The notes beneath the pieces were generated by a model, which was not told the DNA's origin, made no database searches, and saw only the letters and a list, made by a program, of their open reading frames with translations. Both the position numbers and the translations under genes were made by a program. Of a stretch of DNA of 36,276 nt, positions 1-7,774 are shown piece by piece. The stretch is from Bradyrhizobium sp. (GTDB taxonomy: Bacteria; Pseudomonadota; Alphaproteobacteria; Rhizobiales; Xanthobacteraceae). Position 1 is the first letter of the stretch. Each line of letters starts with the position of its first letter. The stretch covers positions 1-36,276 of the forward strand of contig NZ_JADGRI010000009.1 in assembly GCF_017881085.1 (NCBI RefSeq), written 5' to 3'.

Positions 1-375
1 CTCGAGCTTGTGATCGGAGCCGCGCTTGATGCCGAAATGGGTCCCGTCGTGCTGTTCGGAACCGGCGGTATCGATATCGAACTGATGAAGGACGTCGCGC
101 TGGCCGGTGCTCCGCTCGACGCGGCGGAGGCCAAGCAATTGATCCATCGCACCAAGGCCGGCGTGAAGCTGAAAGGCTATCGCGGCAAGCCGGCACTGCA
201 TGAGGCTTCCGCCGTGAAGGCGCTGGTCGGCCTGTCCAACCTGATAGCGGACGCCGGTACCCGGATCGCCTCGATCGACGTCAATCCGTTTCTGATCAAC
301 ACCAGGACCGGCGTCGCCGTCGACGCCCTGATCGTGCTCAACAACGCCGCGGCCAGGAGCGCCGCCGGGCATTGA
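1..375 (+). CDS. ADP-forming acyl-CoA synthetase, ATP-grasp C-terminal end (partial)
   Basis: The reading frame is open from base 1, so this is the 3' end of a longer gene that starts outside the window. The visible 124 residues look like the end of the ATP-grasp domain of NDP-forming acyl-CoA or acetyl-CoA synthetases: a GPVVLFGTGGIDIEL glycine-rich strand-loop near the start and an IDVNPFLI motif near the end, which corresponds to the metal-binding E(I)NP motif of this fold. These enzymes activate a carboxylic acid to its CoA thioester with nucleotide hydrolysis in the cytoplasm. The stop is followed after 78 bp by a ring-cleavage dioxygenase on the same strand, so a shared role in carboxylate or aromatic catabolism is plausible but inferred. 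The substrate cannot be told from this fragment. Confidence 0.8.
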   Translation, partial: LELVIGAALDAEMGPVVLFGTGGIDIELMKDVALAGAPLDAAEAKQLIHRTKAGVKLKGYRGKPALHEASAVKALVGLSNLIADAGTRIASIDVNPFLINTRTGVAVDALIVLNNAAARSAAGH

Positions 376-453
376 TGCCGCGGCGAAGCATCAGCCAAAG
401 CGTGGCTTACAAAGGCGCGGCAGGGCTGCGCCGTAGAGGTCAGCAGGTCTAAA

Positions 454-1377
454 ATGATCATCGAAAATCAGGCCATGGTAACGGACGCCGTCACTGAGGC
501 CGTCAGCCGCACCGAGGATCCGCGGCTGCGCGAGATCTTGCTGGCGCTGGTGCGGCATCTGCATGGCTTTGTGCGCGAGGTTCGCCTGACCGAGCGCGAA
601 TTCCAGCAGGCGGTCGGGATCATCGCCGCGATGGGCCAGAAGACCACCGCCTCGCACAACGAAGTGGTGCTGATGGCAGGCTCCCTGGGGGTGTCCTCGC
701 TCGTCTGCCTGCTCAACAACGGCAACAACGGCCAGACCGAAACCCAGGCCAACCTGTTGGGGCCGTTCTGGCGCGACGACCAGCCGCTGAGCGCCAGCGG
801 CGATAGTCTGGTGCGTTCGCCGACCCCGGGCCCCGGGCTGATCGTTCGGGTCTCGATCGAGGATGGACAAGGACGTCCCGTCGCGGGAGCCGAAGTCGAC
901 GTCTGGCACTCTTCGCCGGAAGGCCTTTATGAGAACCAGGATCCCGCGCAGGCCGAGATGAATTTGCGCGGGCGCTTCGTTTCCGATGAGGCGGGACGCT
1001 TCCATTTTCACAGCGTCAAGCCCGCAGGCTATCCGATTCCCGTCGATGGTCCGGTCGGCGAACTGGTGAAGGCCACCCGCCGCCACAACTACCGGCCGGC
1101 GCACCTGCACTTCATGGTCTACAAGCCCGGCTTCAAAACACTGATCTCGCAAATCTATTCGCCCGACGACGAACACATCGAGTCGGACGTGCAGTTCGGC
1201 GTGACGCGTGCGCTCATCGGCAATTACGTTCGCCATGACGAGCCCTCGCCCGAGCCGGGTTTCGCAGCCCCCTGGTATTCGCTCGACCAGCGTTTTGTCA
1301 TCGAGCCCGGCGAGGCCAAGCGTCCGGTCGCGCCCATCCGCGCCAAGGCCGAGGCCGCAACGCCGCGGGGCCGATAG
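454..1377 (+). CDS. Intradiol ring-cleavage dioxygenase, hydroxyquinol/catechol 1,2-dioxygenase type
   Basis: A 307-residue non-heme Fe(III) intradiol dioxygenase, normal length for the family. The N-terminal 100 residues form the helical dimerisation/lipid-binding region (ending LLGPFWRDD); the rest is the beta-sandwich catalytic domain. All four iron ligands can be placed: Tyr159 (PEGLYENQDP), Tyr193 (PAGYPIP), His217 and His219 (RPAHLHFMV). The family opens a catechol-type ring between the two hydroxyls, giving a muconate or, with hydroxyquinol, maleylacetate. General resemblance favours hydroxyquinol over catechol, but no maleylacetate reductase is visible nearby, so substrate is uncertain. 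ATG 454 is taken as start; an in-frame ATG at 475 is an alternative. The gene sits between an acyl-CoA synthetase and a solute importer on the same strand, which suggests a catabolic cluster. Confidence 0.88.
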   Translation: MIIENQAMVTDAVTEAVSRTEDPRLREILLALVRHLHGFVREVRLTEREFQQAVGIIAAMGQKTTASHNEVVLMAGSLGVSSLVCLLNNGNNGQTETQANLLGPFWRDDQPLSASGDSLVRSPTPGPGLIVRVSIEDGQGRPVAGAEVDVWHSSPEGLYENQDPAQAEMNLRGRFVSDEAGRFHFHSVKPAGYPIPVDGPVGELVKATRRHNYRPAHLHFMVYKPGFKTLISQIYSPDDEHIESDVQFGVTRALIGNYVRHDEPSPEPGFAAPWYSLDQRFVIEPGEAKRPVAPIRAKAEAATPRGR

Positions 1378-1569
1378 GCAGGAGCGGCCGTCCGGCGTCC
1401 AAATCGCCGCTGGCCTGCTTTATGGGCACACGGCCCTAGGCCGAAGGTTGCAGGATTCCCGCAGGTTGACGATTGGCAAAGCCGAGCGGGAAAGGCTAGG
1501 CTCCCCGCCGATCAAGGCATCGAAGAATGCCGGCCATCAAAAGACATAACCTTGTCTGGGGAGGACAGC

Positions 1570-2823
1570 ATGGGTATTTCGCGACGATCCCGACCGATCG
1601 ATCGGCGGACTATTTTGAAATCGACTGCCGCAATTGCTGCGGTGCAATTCTCATCCCCCTTCATCATCAAGGCCCGCGGCGAAACGCCGGTCAAGATCGG
1701 CATGGTCGATCCTTTGACCGGCGTTTATGCCGCGATTGCCCAAGGCGAAGTGGTGGGAGCCAAATTCGCCGCCGAGGAGATCAACAAGAAAGGCGGGATT
1801 CTCGGCCGGCCGGTCGAACTATTGATCGAAGACTCCGCCAACGATGTCGGCACCGGCGTGCAGAAAACCCGCAAGCTGATCGAGCGCGATAATGTCAGCT
1901 TCATCATCGGCGACGTGAATTCCGGCATCGCGATCGCGATGGCGCAGGTCACCAGCGAAAAGAAGGTGCTCCATATCGTCTCGGGCGGGCACACCGATCC
2001 GATCACCGGCGCCAACTGCTCCTGGAACGTGTTCAGGGTCTGCAACTCCACCACCATGGACGCCAATGCCATCGCCACCACGCTGATGGAGAAGTTCGGC
2101 AAGAAATGGTACTTCCTGACACCCGATTACGCCTACGGCCACTCGGTCCAGGCCGGCTTCGAGAAGCTGCTGAAGGCCAATGGCGGCACCTCTTCCGGCG
2201 CGCTGGTTCCGCTCGGCACGGCGGATTATTCCGCCTATTTGATCCAGGCCAAGGCCTTTGGTCCGCAGGTCCTGATCAACGTCATGGGCGGCGGCGACCA
2301 GGTTTCGAGCCTCAAGCAGTTCGTGCAGTTCGGCCTCGACAAGCAGATGGCGGTCGGCGGCACCCTGTTCGAGCTTGAGAGCATCCGCGCCGTGCCGGAC
2401 GGTGCGCGGGTCGGATGGTGGACGATGGAATGGTGGTGGGACCAGCCGGGCGTGCCGCACGTCGCGGAATTCAATACCGCGATCAAGAAGATCACGGGCG
2501 CCTCGGCCACCGCGCGCAACTGGTTCGGCTATGCCTCGGTGCAGACGCTGGCGTTGATCGCGAACCAGGAGAAGACGCTGGATGCGCCAAAACTGGCGCA
2601 CGCGCTGTCCGGCTTCAAGTTGCCGCCGGAAGTTGCCTTGCAACCGGGCGCGCCGGCGTACCGAGCCGGCGACCACGAATTGATGAGCACCGTGTTCGTC
2701 GGCGAGGCGCACCCGCCCAAGGGCGATCCGGACAACATGTTCTCGGTCAAGAACCCTGTGCCCGGCGAGAAAGCCGCCGGTCCGGCGGAGGCTACCGGCT
2801 GCAAGATTCAGTGGCCGGCTTAG
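1570..2823 (+). CDS. ABC transporter substrate-binding protein (Peripla_BP_6, Tat signal), copy 1
   Basis: A 417-residue periplasmic binding protein of the LivJ/Peripla_BP_6 type. The N terminus has a twin-arginine signal (DRRTILKSTAAIAAV) ending near KARGETP; the mature part begins VKIGMVDPLTGVYAA, the classic first strand of this family, followed by AANEINKKGGILGRP-like sequence. ATG 1570 is preferred over the in-frame TTG 1552 because GGGGAGG lies just upstream of it. It is the first of two tandem paralogues upstream of a full permease/ATPase set and should deliver a ligand to it. Neighbouring ring-cleavage dioxygenase suggests an aromatic acid or similar carboxylate as ligand, which is inference. 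A perfect 11-bp hairpin follows the stop codon. Confidence 0.9.
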   Translation: MGISRRSRPIDRRTILKSTAAIAAVQFSSPFIIKARGETPVKIGMVDPLTGVYAAIAQGEVVGAKFAAEEINKKGGILGRPVELLIEDSANDVGTGVQKTRKLIERDNVSFIIGDVNSGIAIAMAQVTSEKKVLHIVSGGHTDPITGANCSWNVFRVCNSTTMDANAIATTLMEKFGKKWYFLTPDYAYGHSVQAGFEKLLKANGGTSSGALVPLGTADYSAYLIQAKAFGPQVLINVMGGGDQVSSLKQFVQFGLDKQMAVGGTLFELESIRAVPDGARVGWWTMEWWWDQPGVPHVAEFNTAIKKITGASATARNWFGYASVQTLALIANQEKTLDAPKLAHALSGFKLPPEVALQPGAPAYRAGDHELMSTVFVGEAHPPKGDPDNMFSVKNPVPGEKAAGPAEATGCKIQWPA

Positions 2824-2838
2824 GCGATAGACGACGCT

Positions 2839-2866
2839 GCGCCGGCTGCCTCCACGCAGCCGGCGC
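2839..2866 (+). repeat. Perfect hairpin after first binding-protein gene
   Basis: GCGCCGGCTGC (2839-2849), six-base loop, GCAGCCGGCGC (2856-2866): a perfect 11-bp inverted repeat 16 nt after the stop of the first binding-protein gene and 41 nt before the next start. No T-run follows, so it is more likely a transcript-stabilising or attenuating structure than a full terminator. Confidence 0.7.
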
Positions 2867-2907
2867 CATTCCAAGAAGAAACTCCACGAAAACTGCAGAG
2901 GGACCCC

Positions 2908-4170
2908 ATGACATCGCACATTTTCAATCCGAAACTCGATCGCCGCACCCTGATCAAAGGCGCCGCCGCGCTCGGTGCCTTCCAAATGGCTTCTCCCTTC
3001 ATCATCCAGGCGCGCGGCGAGACGCCGATCCGGATGGGCATGGTCGATCCGCTCACCGGCGTTTACGCAGCACCAGCCGGCAACGAGGTGATGGGCGCCA
3101 AGCTCGCGGTCGCGCAGATGAACGCCAAGGGCGGCATTCTCGGCCGTCAGGTCGAATTGCTGGTGGAAGATTCCGCCAATGACGTCGGCACCGGCGTGCA
3201 AAAGGCGCGCAAGCTGATCGAGCGCGACCAGGTCAATTTCATGATCGGCGACGTCAATTCGGGCATCGCCGCGGCGATCGCCCAGGTCACCGCCGAGAAG
3301 AAGATCCTGCACATCGTATCCGGCGGCCACACCGATTCCATCACCGGCAAGGATTGCAAGTGGAACGTGTTCCGCGTCTGCAACACCACGCGGATGGAAG
3401 CCAATTCGGTCTCCGGCGTGCTGTTCACCAAGTACGGCAAGAAATGGCACTTCATCACGCCCGACTACGCGTTCGGCCACACGCTGTATGATGCCTGCAC
3501 CGACGATCTGAAGAAGCTCGGCGGTAGCGTCACCGGAAACGAACTGACGCCGCTCGGCACCACCGATTACTCCGCCTATCTGATCAAGGCGCGCGCCGCC
3601 AATCCGGACGTGCTGATCCTCTTGGTGCAGGGCTCCGACATGATCAACTGCCTCAAGCAGGTCGTGCAGTTCGGCCTGCACAAGCAGATCCATGTGGCGG
3701 GAACGCAGCAGGAACTGGAGTCGCTCGCGTCGCTGCCGCCGGAAGCGCGGATCGGCGTCTGGATGTTCGAATGGTACTGGAAACAGCCGGGCATCGCCGG
3801 CGTCGAGAAATTCGTCGCCGATATCCGCAAGGTCAACAACGGCAATGTCCCGACCGCGCGGCACTGGTTCGGCTACACCTCGGCGATGACCTTCGCCCTG
3901 ATCGCGAACCAGGAGAAGACGACCGACGCGGTCAAGCTTGCTGCCGCGCTGGAGAATTTCGAGCTGCCCGACGACGTCAAGCTGCAGCCGAACAAGGTCT
4001 ACTACCGCAAGGGCGATCATCAGCTGATGACATCGGCCTTCGTCGGCGAGGCGCAGTCGAAGGGGAAGGACGACGCGGAGGACCTGTTCCGCGTCGACGA
4101 GATCGTCGCCGGCGACAAGACCGCGCCTGCCGTCAGCGAAACCGGCTGCAACGTGCAGTGGCCGTCTTAA
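2908..4170 (+). CDS. ABC transporter substrate-binding protein (Peripla_BP_6, Tat signal), copy 2
   Basis: A 420-residue paralogue of the preceding protein, colinear along its whole length. It has its own Tat-type signal (DRRTLIKGAAALGAF, then PFIIQARGETP) and the same family opening IRMGMVDPLTGVYAAP. Shared blocks include EDSANDVGTGVQK, FMIGDVNSGIA versus FIIGDVNSGIA, HIVSGGHTD and the C-terminal ETGCNVQWPS versus ATGCKIQWPA. The ligand-facing middle segments differ (for example SDMINCLKQVVQFGLHKQ versus GDQVSSLKQFVQFGLDKQ), so the pair may bind related but different ligands. A GAGGG Shine-Dalgarno precedes ATG 2908. It shares one downstream permease/ATPase set with copy 1. Recent tandem duplication followed by divergence is the simplest explanation. 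Confidence 0.9.
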   Translation: MTSHIFNPKLDRRTLIKGAAALGAFQMASPFIIQARGETPIRMGMVDPLTGVYAAPAGNEVMGAKLAVAQMNAKGGILGRQVELLVEDSANDVGTGVQKARKLIERDQVNFMIGDVNSGIAAAIAQVTAEKKILHIVSGGHTDSITGKDCKWNVFRVCNTTRMEANSVSGVLFTKYGKKWHFITPDYAFGHTLYDACTDDLKKLGGSVTGNELTPLGTTDYSAYLIKARAANPDVLILLVQGSDMINCLKQVVQFGLHKQIHVAGTQQELESLASLPPEARIGVWMFEWYWKQPGIAGVEKFVADIRKVNNGNVPTARHWFGYTSAMTFALIANQEKTTDAVKLAAALENFELPDDVKLQPNKVYYRKGDHQLMTSAFVGEAQSKGKDDAEDLFRVDEIVAGDKTAPAVSETGCNVQWPS

Positions 4171-4197
4171 GCTTGAAGTCCGCGTTTTCCCTGAGCG

Positions 4198-4219
4198 CCG
4201 GGAGGCTTCCGCCTCCCGG
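4198..4219 (+). repeat. Perfect hairpin between binding protein and permease genes
   Basis: CCGGGAGGC (4198-4206), TTCC loop, GCCTCCCGG (4211-4219): a perfect 9-bp stem with a tetraloop, 27 nt after the second binding-protein stop and about 30 nt before the permease start. There is no T-run after it. Such a position would fit partial termination or protection of the upstream mRNA, so that binding proteins exceed membrane components. Confidence 0.7.
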
Positions 4220-4249
4220 GCGAGATGCATGAATTTCTTTCGGTGAATT

Positions 4250-5119
4250 ATGTGGCAACTGCTTCTGTTTAACGTCACCAACGGGCTCATCATCGGCGCC
4301 TTTTATGTGCTGATGGCGCTCGGCCTGTCGCTCATTCTCAACCTGAGCAACGTCATCAATTTCGCCCATGGCGGGTTTCTCGTCATCGGCGGTTACATCG
4401 CCTATACGATTACGCCCTATATCGGCTTCTGGGGCGCGTTGCTGCTGGCGCCGCCGTTGACCGCGATCATCGGGCTCGCCGTCGAGCGCGTGCTGATCCG
4501 GCCGCTCTACGGGCGCGATCCGCTCTACAGCCTGCTGCTCACCTTCGGCCTCGCCTTCATGATCGAGGACGGCACGCGGTTCATCTTCGGCCCGCAAGGC
4601 AAGCCGGTCACCATTCCCGCATTTCTGGCGCAGCCGTTGAGCAATGAATTGTTCTTCATCACCGGCTACCGCCTGTTCATGGTGGCGGTGGTGGTGATCG
4701 CGGTGGCGCTGTTGTTCCTGCTGTTGCGCTATACCCGCCTCGGCATTCGCATCCGGGCCGGCACGCTCGACCTCGATACGGTGGCGGCGCTGGGGATCAA
4801 TGTGCAGATGCTGCGCTCGCTCAATTTCGCCGTCGGCATCTTTCTCGCCGGCCTCTCCGGCGTGCTCGCCGCCGGACAACTCGGCCTCGAGCCGACCATG
4901 GGCACCGGGCTATTGATGCCGAGCTTCATCGCCATCATCGTCGGCGGCATCGGCAGCCTGCCGGGAACGCTGGCCGGCGGCCTCTTGATCGGAGTGGCCT
5001 CCGGATTGACGGCGGTGTTTTTCCCGGCCGCCAGCGAGGCGGTGATCTATGTCATGATGGCGGTGGTGCTGTTGTTGCGCCCGCGCGGATTGTTCGGCGA
5101 AGAAGGAATGATGAGTTGA
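4250..5119 (+). CDS. LivH-type ABC transporter permease
   Basis: A 289-residue inner-membrane permease of the branched-chain amino acid (HAAT) importer family. It opens with the family signature region NGLIIGAFYVLMALGLSLI, followed by NVINFAHGGFLVIGGYI, the conserved N-F-A-H-G motif of LivH proteins. Several hydrophobic helices follow, with the conserved ALGIN/GIFLAGLSGVLAAG cytoplasmic coupling region around residues 180-215 and the terminal LLLRPRGLFGEEG. It forms the translocation channel with the next gene product. The Shine-Dalgarno is weak. The stop overlaps the next gene's start, so the two are translationally coupled. The ligand is set by the two binding proteins upstream and is unknown. 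Confidence 0.92.
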   Translation: MWQLLLFNVTNGLIIGAFYVLMALGLSLILNLSNVINFAHGGFLVIGGYIAYTITPYIGFWGALLLAPPLTAIIGLAVERVLIRPLYGRDPLYSLLLTFGLAFMIEDGTRFIFGPQGKPVTIPAFLAQPLSNELFFITGYRLFMVAVVVIAVALLFLLLRYTRLGIRIRAGTLDLDTVAALGINVQMLRSLNFAVGIFLAGLSGVLAAGQLGLEPTMGTGLLMPSFIAIIVGGIGSLPGTLAGGLLIGVASGLTAVFFPAASEAVIYVMMAVVLLLRPRGLFGEEGMMS

Positions 5120-6069
5120 GTGCCGAGCAAACCCGCAAATTGATCGCGCTCGCCGCGATCTGGGCAGCCCTGCTGCTCGCCCCCTACTGGATGGTGCCGC
5201 TCGGCGGCTATACCGCCCTCGCCACCCGCGTGCTGGTGCTCGGGCTGGCAGCGATGTCGCTGAACTTCCTGCTTGGATTTACCGGCGTACTGTCGTTCGG
5301 CCACGCCGCCTATTTCGGTCTCGGCGCCTATGGCGCCGGATTGGCGCTGAAATTCGTGGCGCTCAGCACGCCGCTGGCGCTGGTCGCGGGAATGCTGCTG
5401 GGCGGCCTCTGCGGCGCCGTCCTCGGCACCCTGATCGTACGGCGCCGCGGCGTCTACTTCGCCATGGTGACGATCGCGTTCGGCCAGGTGTTCTACTACA
5501 TCGCCTTCCAGTGGAGCTCGCTGACCGGCGGCGACGACGGCTTGCGCGGCTTTTCGCGCCAGCCGCTCGATTTCGGCGCCTTCAAGATCGACATTCTCTC
5601 CAGCGCCAATAACTTCTATTATTTCGTGCTGTTCTGCTTCGCGCTGGCGGTCGGCGCCATGGCCTTCATCCTGCGTTCGCCGTTCGGCCGCACCATGATC
5701 GCGATCCGCGAGAACGAACGCCGCGCCCGTTTTCTCGGCATCCCCGTCGAACGCCACATCTGGATCGCGTTCACGCTGTCCTGCTTCTTCATGGCATTTG
5801 CCGGCGCGCTCTACGCGCTGGTCAACAACTTCGCCGACCCGAGGGGCCTGCATTACAGCCAGTCCGGCGATTTCGTCATGATGGCGGTGATGGGCGGCAT
5901 GCGCAGCTTCTGGGGCCCGCTGCTGGGAGCCGCCGTGTTCGTGGTGCTGCAGGATTATCTGTCGAGCATCACCGTCAACTGGATGTCGTTCGTCGGCCTC
6001 CTGTTCGTCCTGGTCGTGCTGTTCTTCCCGCGCGGACTCCTGGGTTTCCTGCAACGGAGCAAGGCATGA
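5116..6069 (+). CDS. LivM-type ABC transporter permease
   Basis: A 317-residue HAAT-family permease, partner of the preceding LivH-type protein. Characteristic stretches are MSLNFLLGFTGVLSFGHAAY near residue 50, the GRTMIAIRENERRARFLGI coupling region near residue 195, and the end LFFPRGLLGFLQ. The start appears to be TTG at 5116, overlapping the upstream stop by four bases (TTGA), with GAAGGAA just before it; no ATG or GTG start fits in this frame nearby. The gene ends in an ATGA overlap with the ATPase gene. The four transporter genes thus form one tightly coupled unit. Confidence 0.92.
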   Translation: MSAEQTRKLIALAAIWAALLLAPYWMVPLGGYTALATRVLVLGLAAMSLNFLLGFTGVLSFGHAAYFGLGAYGAGLALKFVALSTPLALVAGMLLGGLCGAVLGTLIVRRRGVYFAMVTIAFGQVFYYIAFQWSSLTGGDDGLRGFSRQPLDFGAFKIDILSSANNFYYFVLFCFALAVGAMAFILRSPFGRTMIAIRENERRARFLGIPVERHIWIAFTLSCFFMAFAGALYALVNNFADPRGLHYSQSGDFVMMAVMGGMRSFWGPLLGAAVFVVLQDYLSSITVNWMSFVGLLFVLVVLFFPRGLLGFLQRSKA

Positions 6070-6815
6070 ACGTTCTGGACATCAACAACGTCACCAAGAG
6101 GTTCGGCAATCTGGTGGCGGTGCGCGACGTCTCGCTGTCGGTGGCGAAGGGCGAACTGTGCGCGATCATCGGACCGAACGGCGCCGGCAAGACCACCTTC
6201 TTCAACCTGATCTCGGGATTTTTTCCGCCGACCTCGGGCTCCATCACCTTCGATGGCCGCGACATCACAAGGCTTTCCACCCATGAGCGCGTCACCCAGG
6301 GCATGGCCCGGACCTTCCAGATCACCGAGATCTTCCCGGAGCTCACCGTGTTCGAAAACGTCCGGATCGCCGCGGAGGTGGCCGGCGGCTTCCGGCTGCG
6401 ACCCTGGATCAACCGCAACGAGGCCGCCCAGGTGCATGCCCGTGTCGAGGAGACGCTGAAGCTGGTTTCGCTGGAAACCAAGACGGACCGGCTGGTCGGC
6501 GAGCTCGCACATGGCGATCAGCGCGCCGCCGAGATCGCGATGGCGCTGGCCTTGAAGCCGCATCTGTTGTTGCTCGACGAGCCGACCGCCGGCATGGGGG
6601 ACCAGGAAACCTACCAGATCACCCAGCTGATCCGCCGGCTGCATCGCGACTCCAACTACACGATCGTGTTGATCGAGCACGACATGCGCGTGGTGTTTCA
6701 TCTTGCCGACCGCATCTGCGTGCTCGACCAGGGCCGGATGCTGGCGCAGGGCACGCCGCAGGAGATCGCCGCCAACGAGACCGTGCAGGCCGCTTATCTG
6801 GGTAATGCCGCATGA
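6066..6815 (+). CDS. LivG-type ABC transporter ATPase
   Basis: A 249-residue ATP-binding subunit of the importer. Visible motifs: Walker A GPNGAGKTT near residue 38, the LivG-like Q-loop region ARTFQITEIFPELTVFENV, a signature loop in the divergent LivG form (LAHGDQR), Walker B LLLLDEPTAGM and the switch histidine in VLIEHDMRVV. The LivG-type lengthened segment around residues 100-125 is present. It hydrolyses ATP at the cytoplasmic face to drive uptake through the two permeases. It starts and ends with ATGA overlaps, showing translational coupling on both sides. Confidence 0.94.
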   Translation: MNVLDINNVTKRFGNLVAVRDVSLSVAKGELCAIIGPNGAGKTTFFNLISGFFPPTSGSITFDGRDITRLSTHERVTQGMARTFQITEIFPELTVFENVRIAAEVAGGFRLRPWINRNEAAQVHARVEETLKLVSLETKTDRLVGELAHGDQRAAEIAMALALKPHLLLLDEPTAGMGDQETYQITQLIRRLHRDSNYTIVLIEHDMRVVFHLADRICVLDQGRMLAQGTPQEIAANETVQAAYLGNAA

Positions 6816-7534
6816 CCGCAGCCCTGACCGCCGAAGGCCTCCACACCTATTACGGCAAGAGCCATATCCTGCATGGCGTCAGCCTCAGCGTTGCGGAAGG
6901 CAAGATCACCGCGCTGTTGGGACGTAACGGCGCCGGCAAGACCACGACGCTGCGCAGCCTGATGGGGCTGACGCCGGCGCGCGAGGGCAGGATCACGATC
7001 TTCGGCGAAGACACCAGCCGCTGGCCGACTTTCCGCGTAGCGGCATCCGGCGTCGGCTATGTGCCCGAAGGCCGGCGCATCTTTGCCAACCTCAGCGTCG
7101 AGGAAAACCTCAAGGTCCCGCTCGAACGCGAAGGGCCGTGGACCATCGAGCGAATCTACCAGCTGTTTCCGCGCCTCGAGGAACGAAAGTCCAATCGCGG
7201 GCGGCAGCTGTCCGGCGGCGAGCAGGAGATGCTGTCGATCGGCCGCGCCTTGCTGTTGAACCCGAGGCTGCTGATTCTAGATGAGCCCTCGCAGGGCCTG
7301 GCGCCGCTGATCGTGCGCGAAGTCTTCCGCATCGTCCAGCAGATGAAGGCCGAGGGCATCTCGGTCCTGCTGGTCGAGCAGAACGCGCGGATGAGCCTTG
7401 AAATCGCCGACAACGCCTATGTGCTGGACGACGGCATCGTCGTCTATTCAGGAACGGCCAAAGAGCTCGCGGCCGACGAGGGGCGAGTCCGGGCGCTGGC
7501 CGGCGCCAGCGCCGAGGAATGGACGCTGACGTAG
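6812..7534 (+). CDS. LivF-type ABC transporter ATPase
   Basis: A 240-residue ATPase, second nucleotide-binding subunit of the importer. Motifs: Walker A GRNGAGKTT, the LivF-type VPEGRRIFANLSVEENL segment, a canonical signature LSGGEQE, Walker B LLILDEPSQGL and the switch region LLVEQNARMSL. The start overlaps the LivG-type stop (ATGA). It is the last gene of the importer operon: the next 240 bp contain a GC-rich inverted repeat and then an unrelated MCE gene. Confidence 0.94.
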   Translation: MTAALTAEGLHTYYGKSHILHGVSLSVAEGKITALLGRNGAGKTTTLRSLMGLTPAREGRITIFGEDTSRWPTFRVAASGVGYVPEGRRIFANLSVEENLKVPLEREGPWTIERIYQLFPRLEERKSNRGRQLSGGEQEMLSIGRALLLNPRLLILDEPSQGLAPLIVREVFRIVQQMKAEGISVLLVEQNARMSLEIADNAYVLDDGIVVYSGTAKELAADEGRVRALAGASAEEWTLT

Positions 7535-7571
7535 GGCACTAACTTGATTGAGGAGTGCGGCTGCTGGCCGT

Positions 7572-7725
7572 CTCCCCTCCTCCCATGCGCGAAGCGCGTG
7601 GCGGGGAGGGGTCGGGGGTGGGGGGCGCCTCGGCAGATTCAGTGCCGGCAACTGAGCGTCCATGCGCTGAGAGACCCCCCACCCCCGACCCCCCCGCCGC
7701 TTCGCGGGGGGAGTGGGGAAGAGGC
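7572..7725. repeat. Long GC-rich inverted repeat (REP/MITE-like)
   Basis: The 240-bp spacer between the importer operon and the MCE gene holds a structured GC-rich element. Perfect 16-base arms lie at 7610-7625 (GGTCGGGGGTGGGGGG) and 7675-7690 (CCCCCCACCCCCGACC). On the outside of the arms are two smaller hairpins, one around ATGCGC-GAA-GCGCGT (about 7584-7599) and one CCCCCCGC/GCGGGGGG (7690-7697 with 7704-7711). This layout resembles the dispersed palindromic elements common between genes in Bradyrhizobium and Rhodopseudomonas. Calling it mobile or dispersed requires other genome copies, which cannot be seen here. It may also end transcription of the upstream operon. Confidence 0.75.
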
Positions 7726-7774
7726 GCAACGGCCCGGCCTTTCGCTCGTCCGGCTTTGCCCGTACAATCGGCAG

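Noticed and set aside
1466..1500. TTGACG as a -35 element before the first binding-protein gene
   Set aside because: No acceptable -10 element at 16-18 bp spacing.
1819..4293. Minus-strand open frame of 824 codons opposite the two binding-protein genes
   Set aside because: The sense strand encodes two clear family members; the antisense product has no domain and shows the same repeated pattern because the genes are paralogues.
7544..7774. N-terminal extension of the MCE gene frame
   Set aside because: It runs through the GC-rich inverted repeat and encodes proline/arginine-rich low-complexity sequence, with the membrane anchor only starting after ATG 7775.
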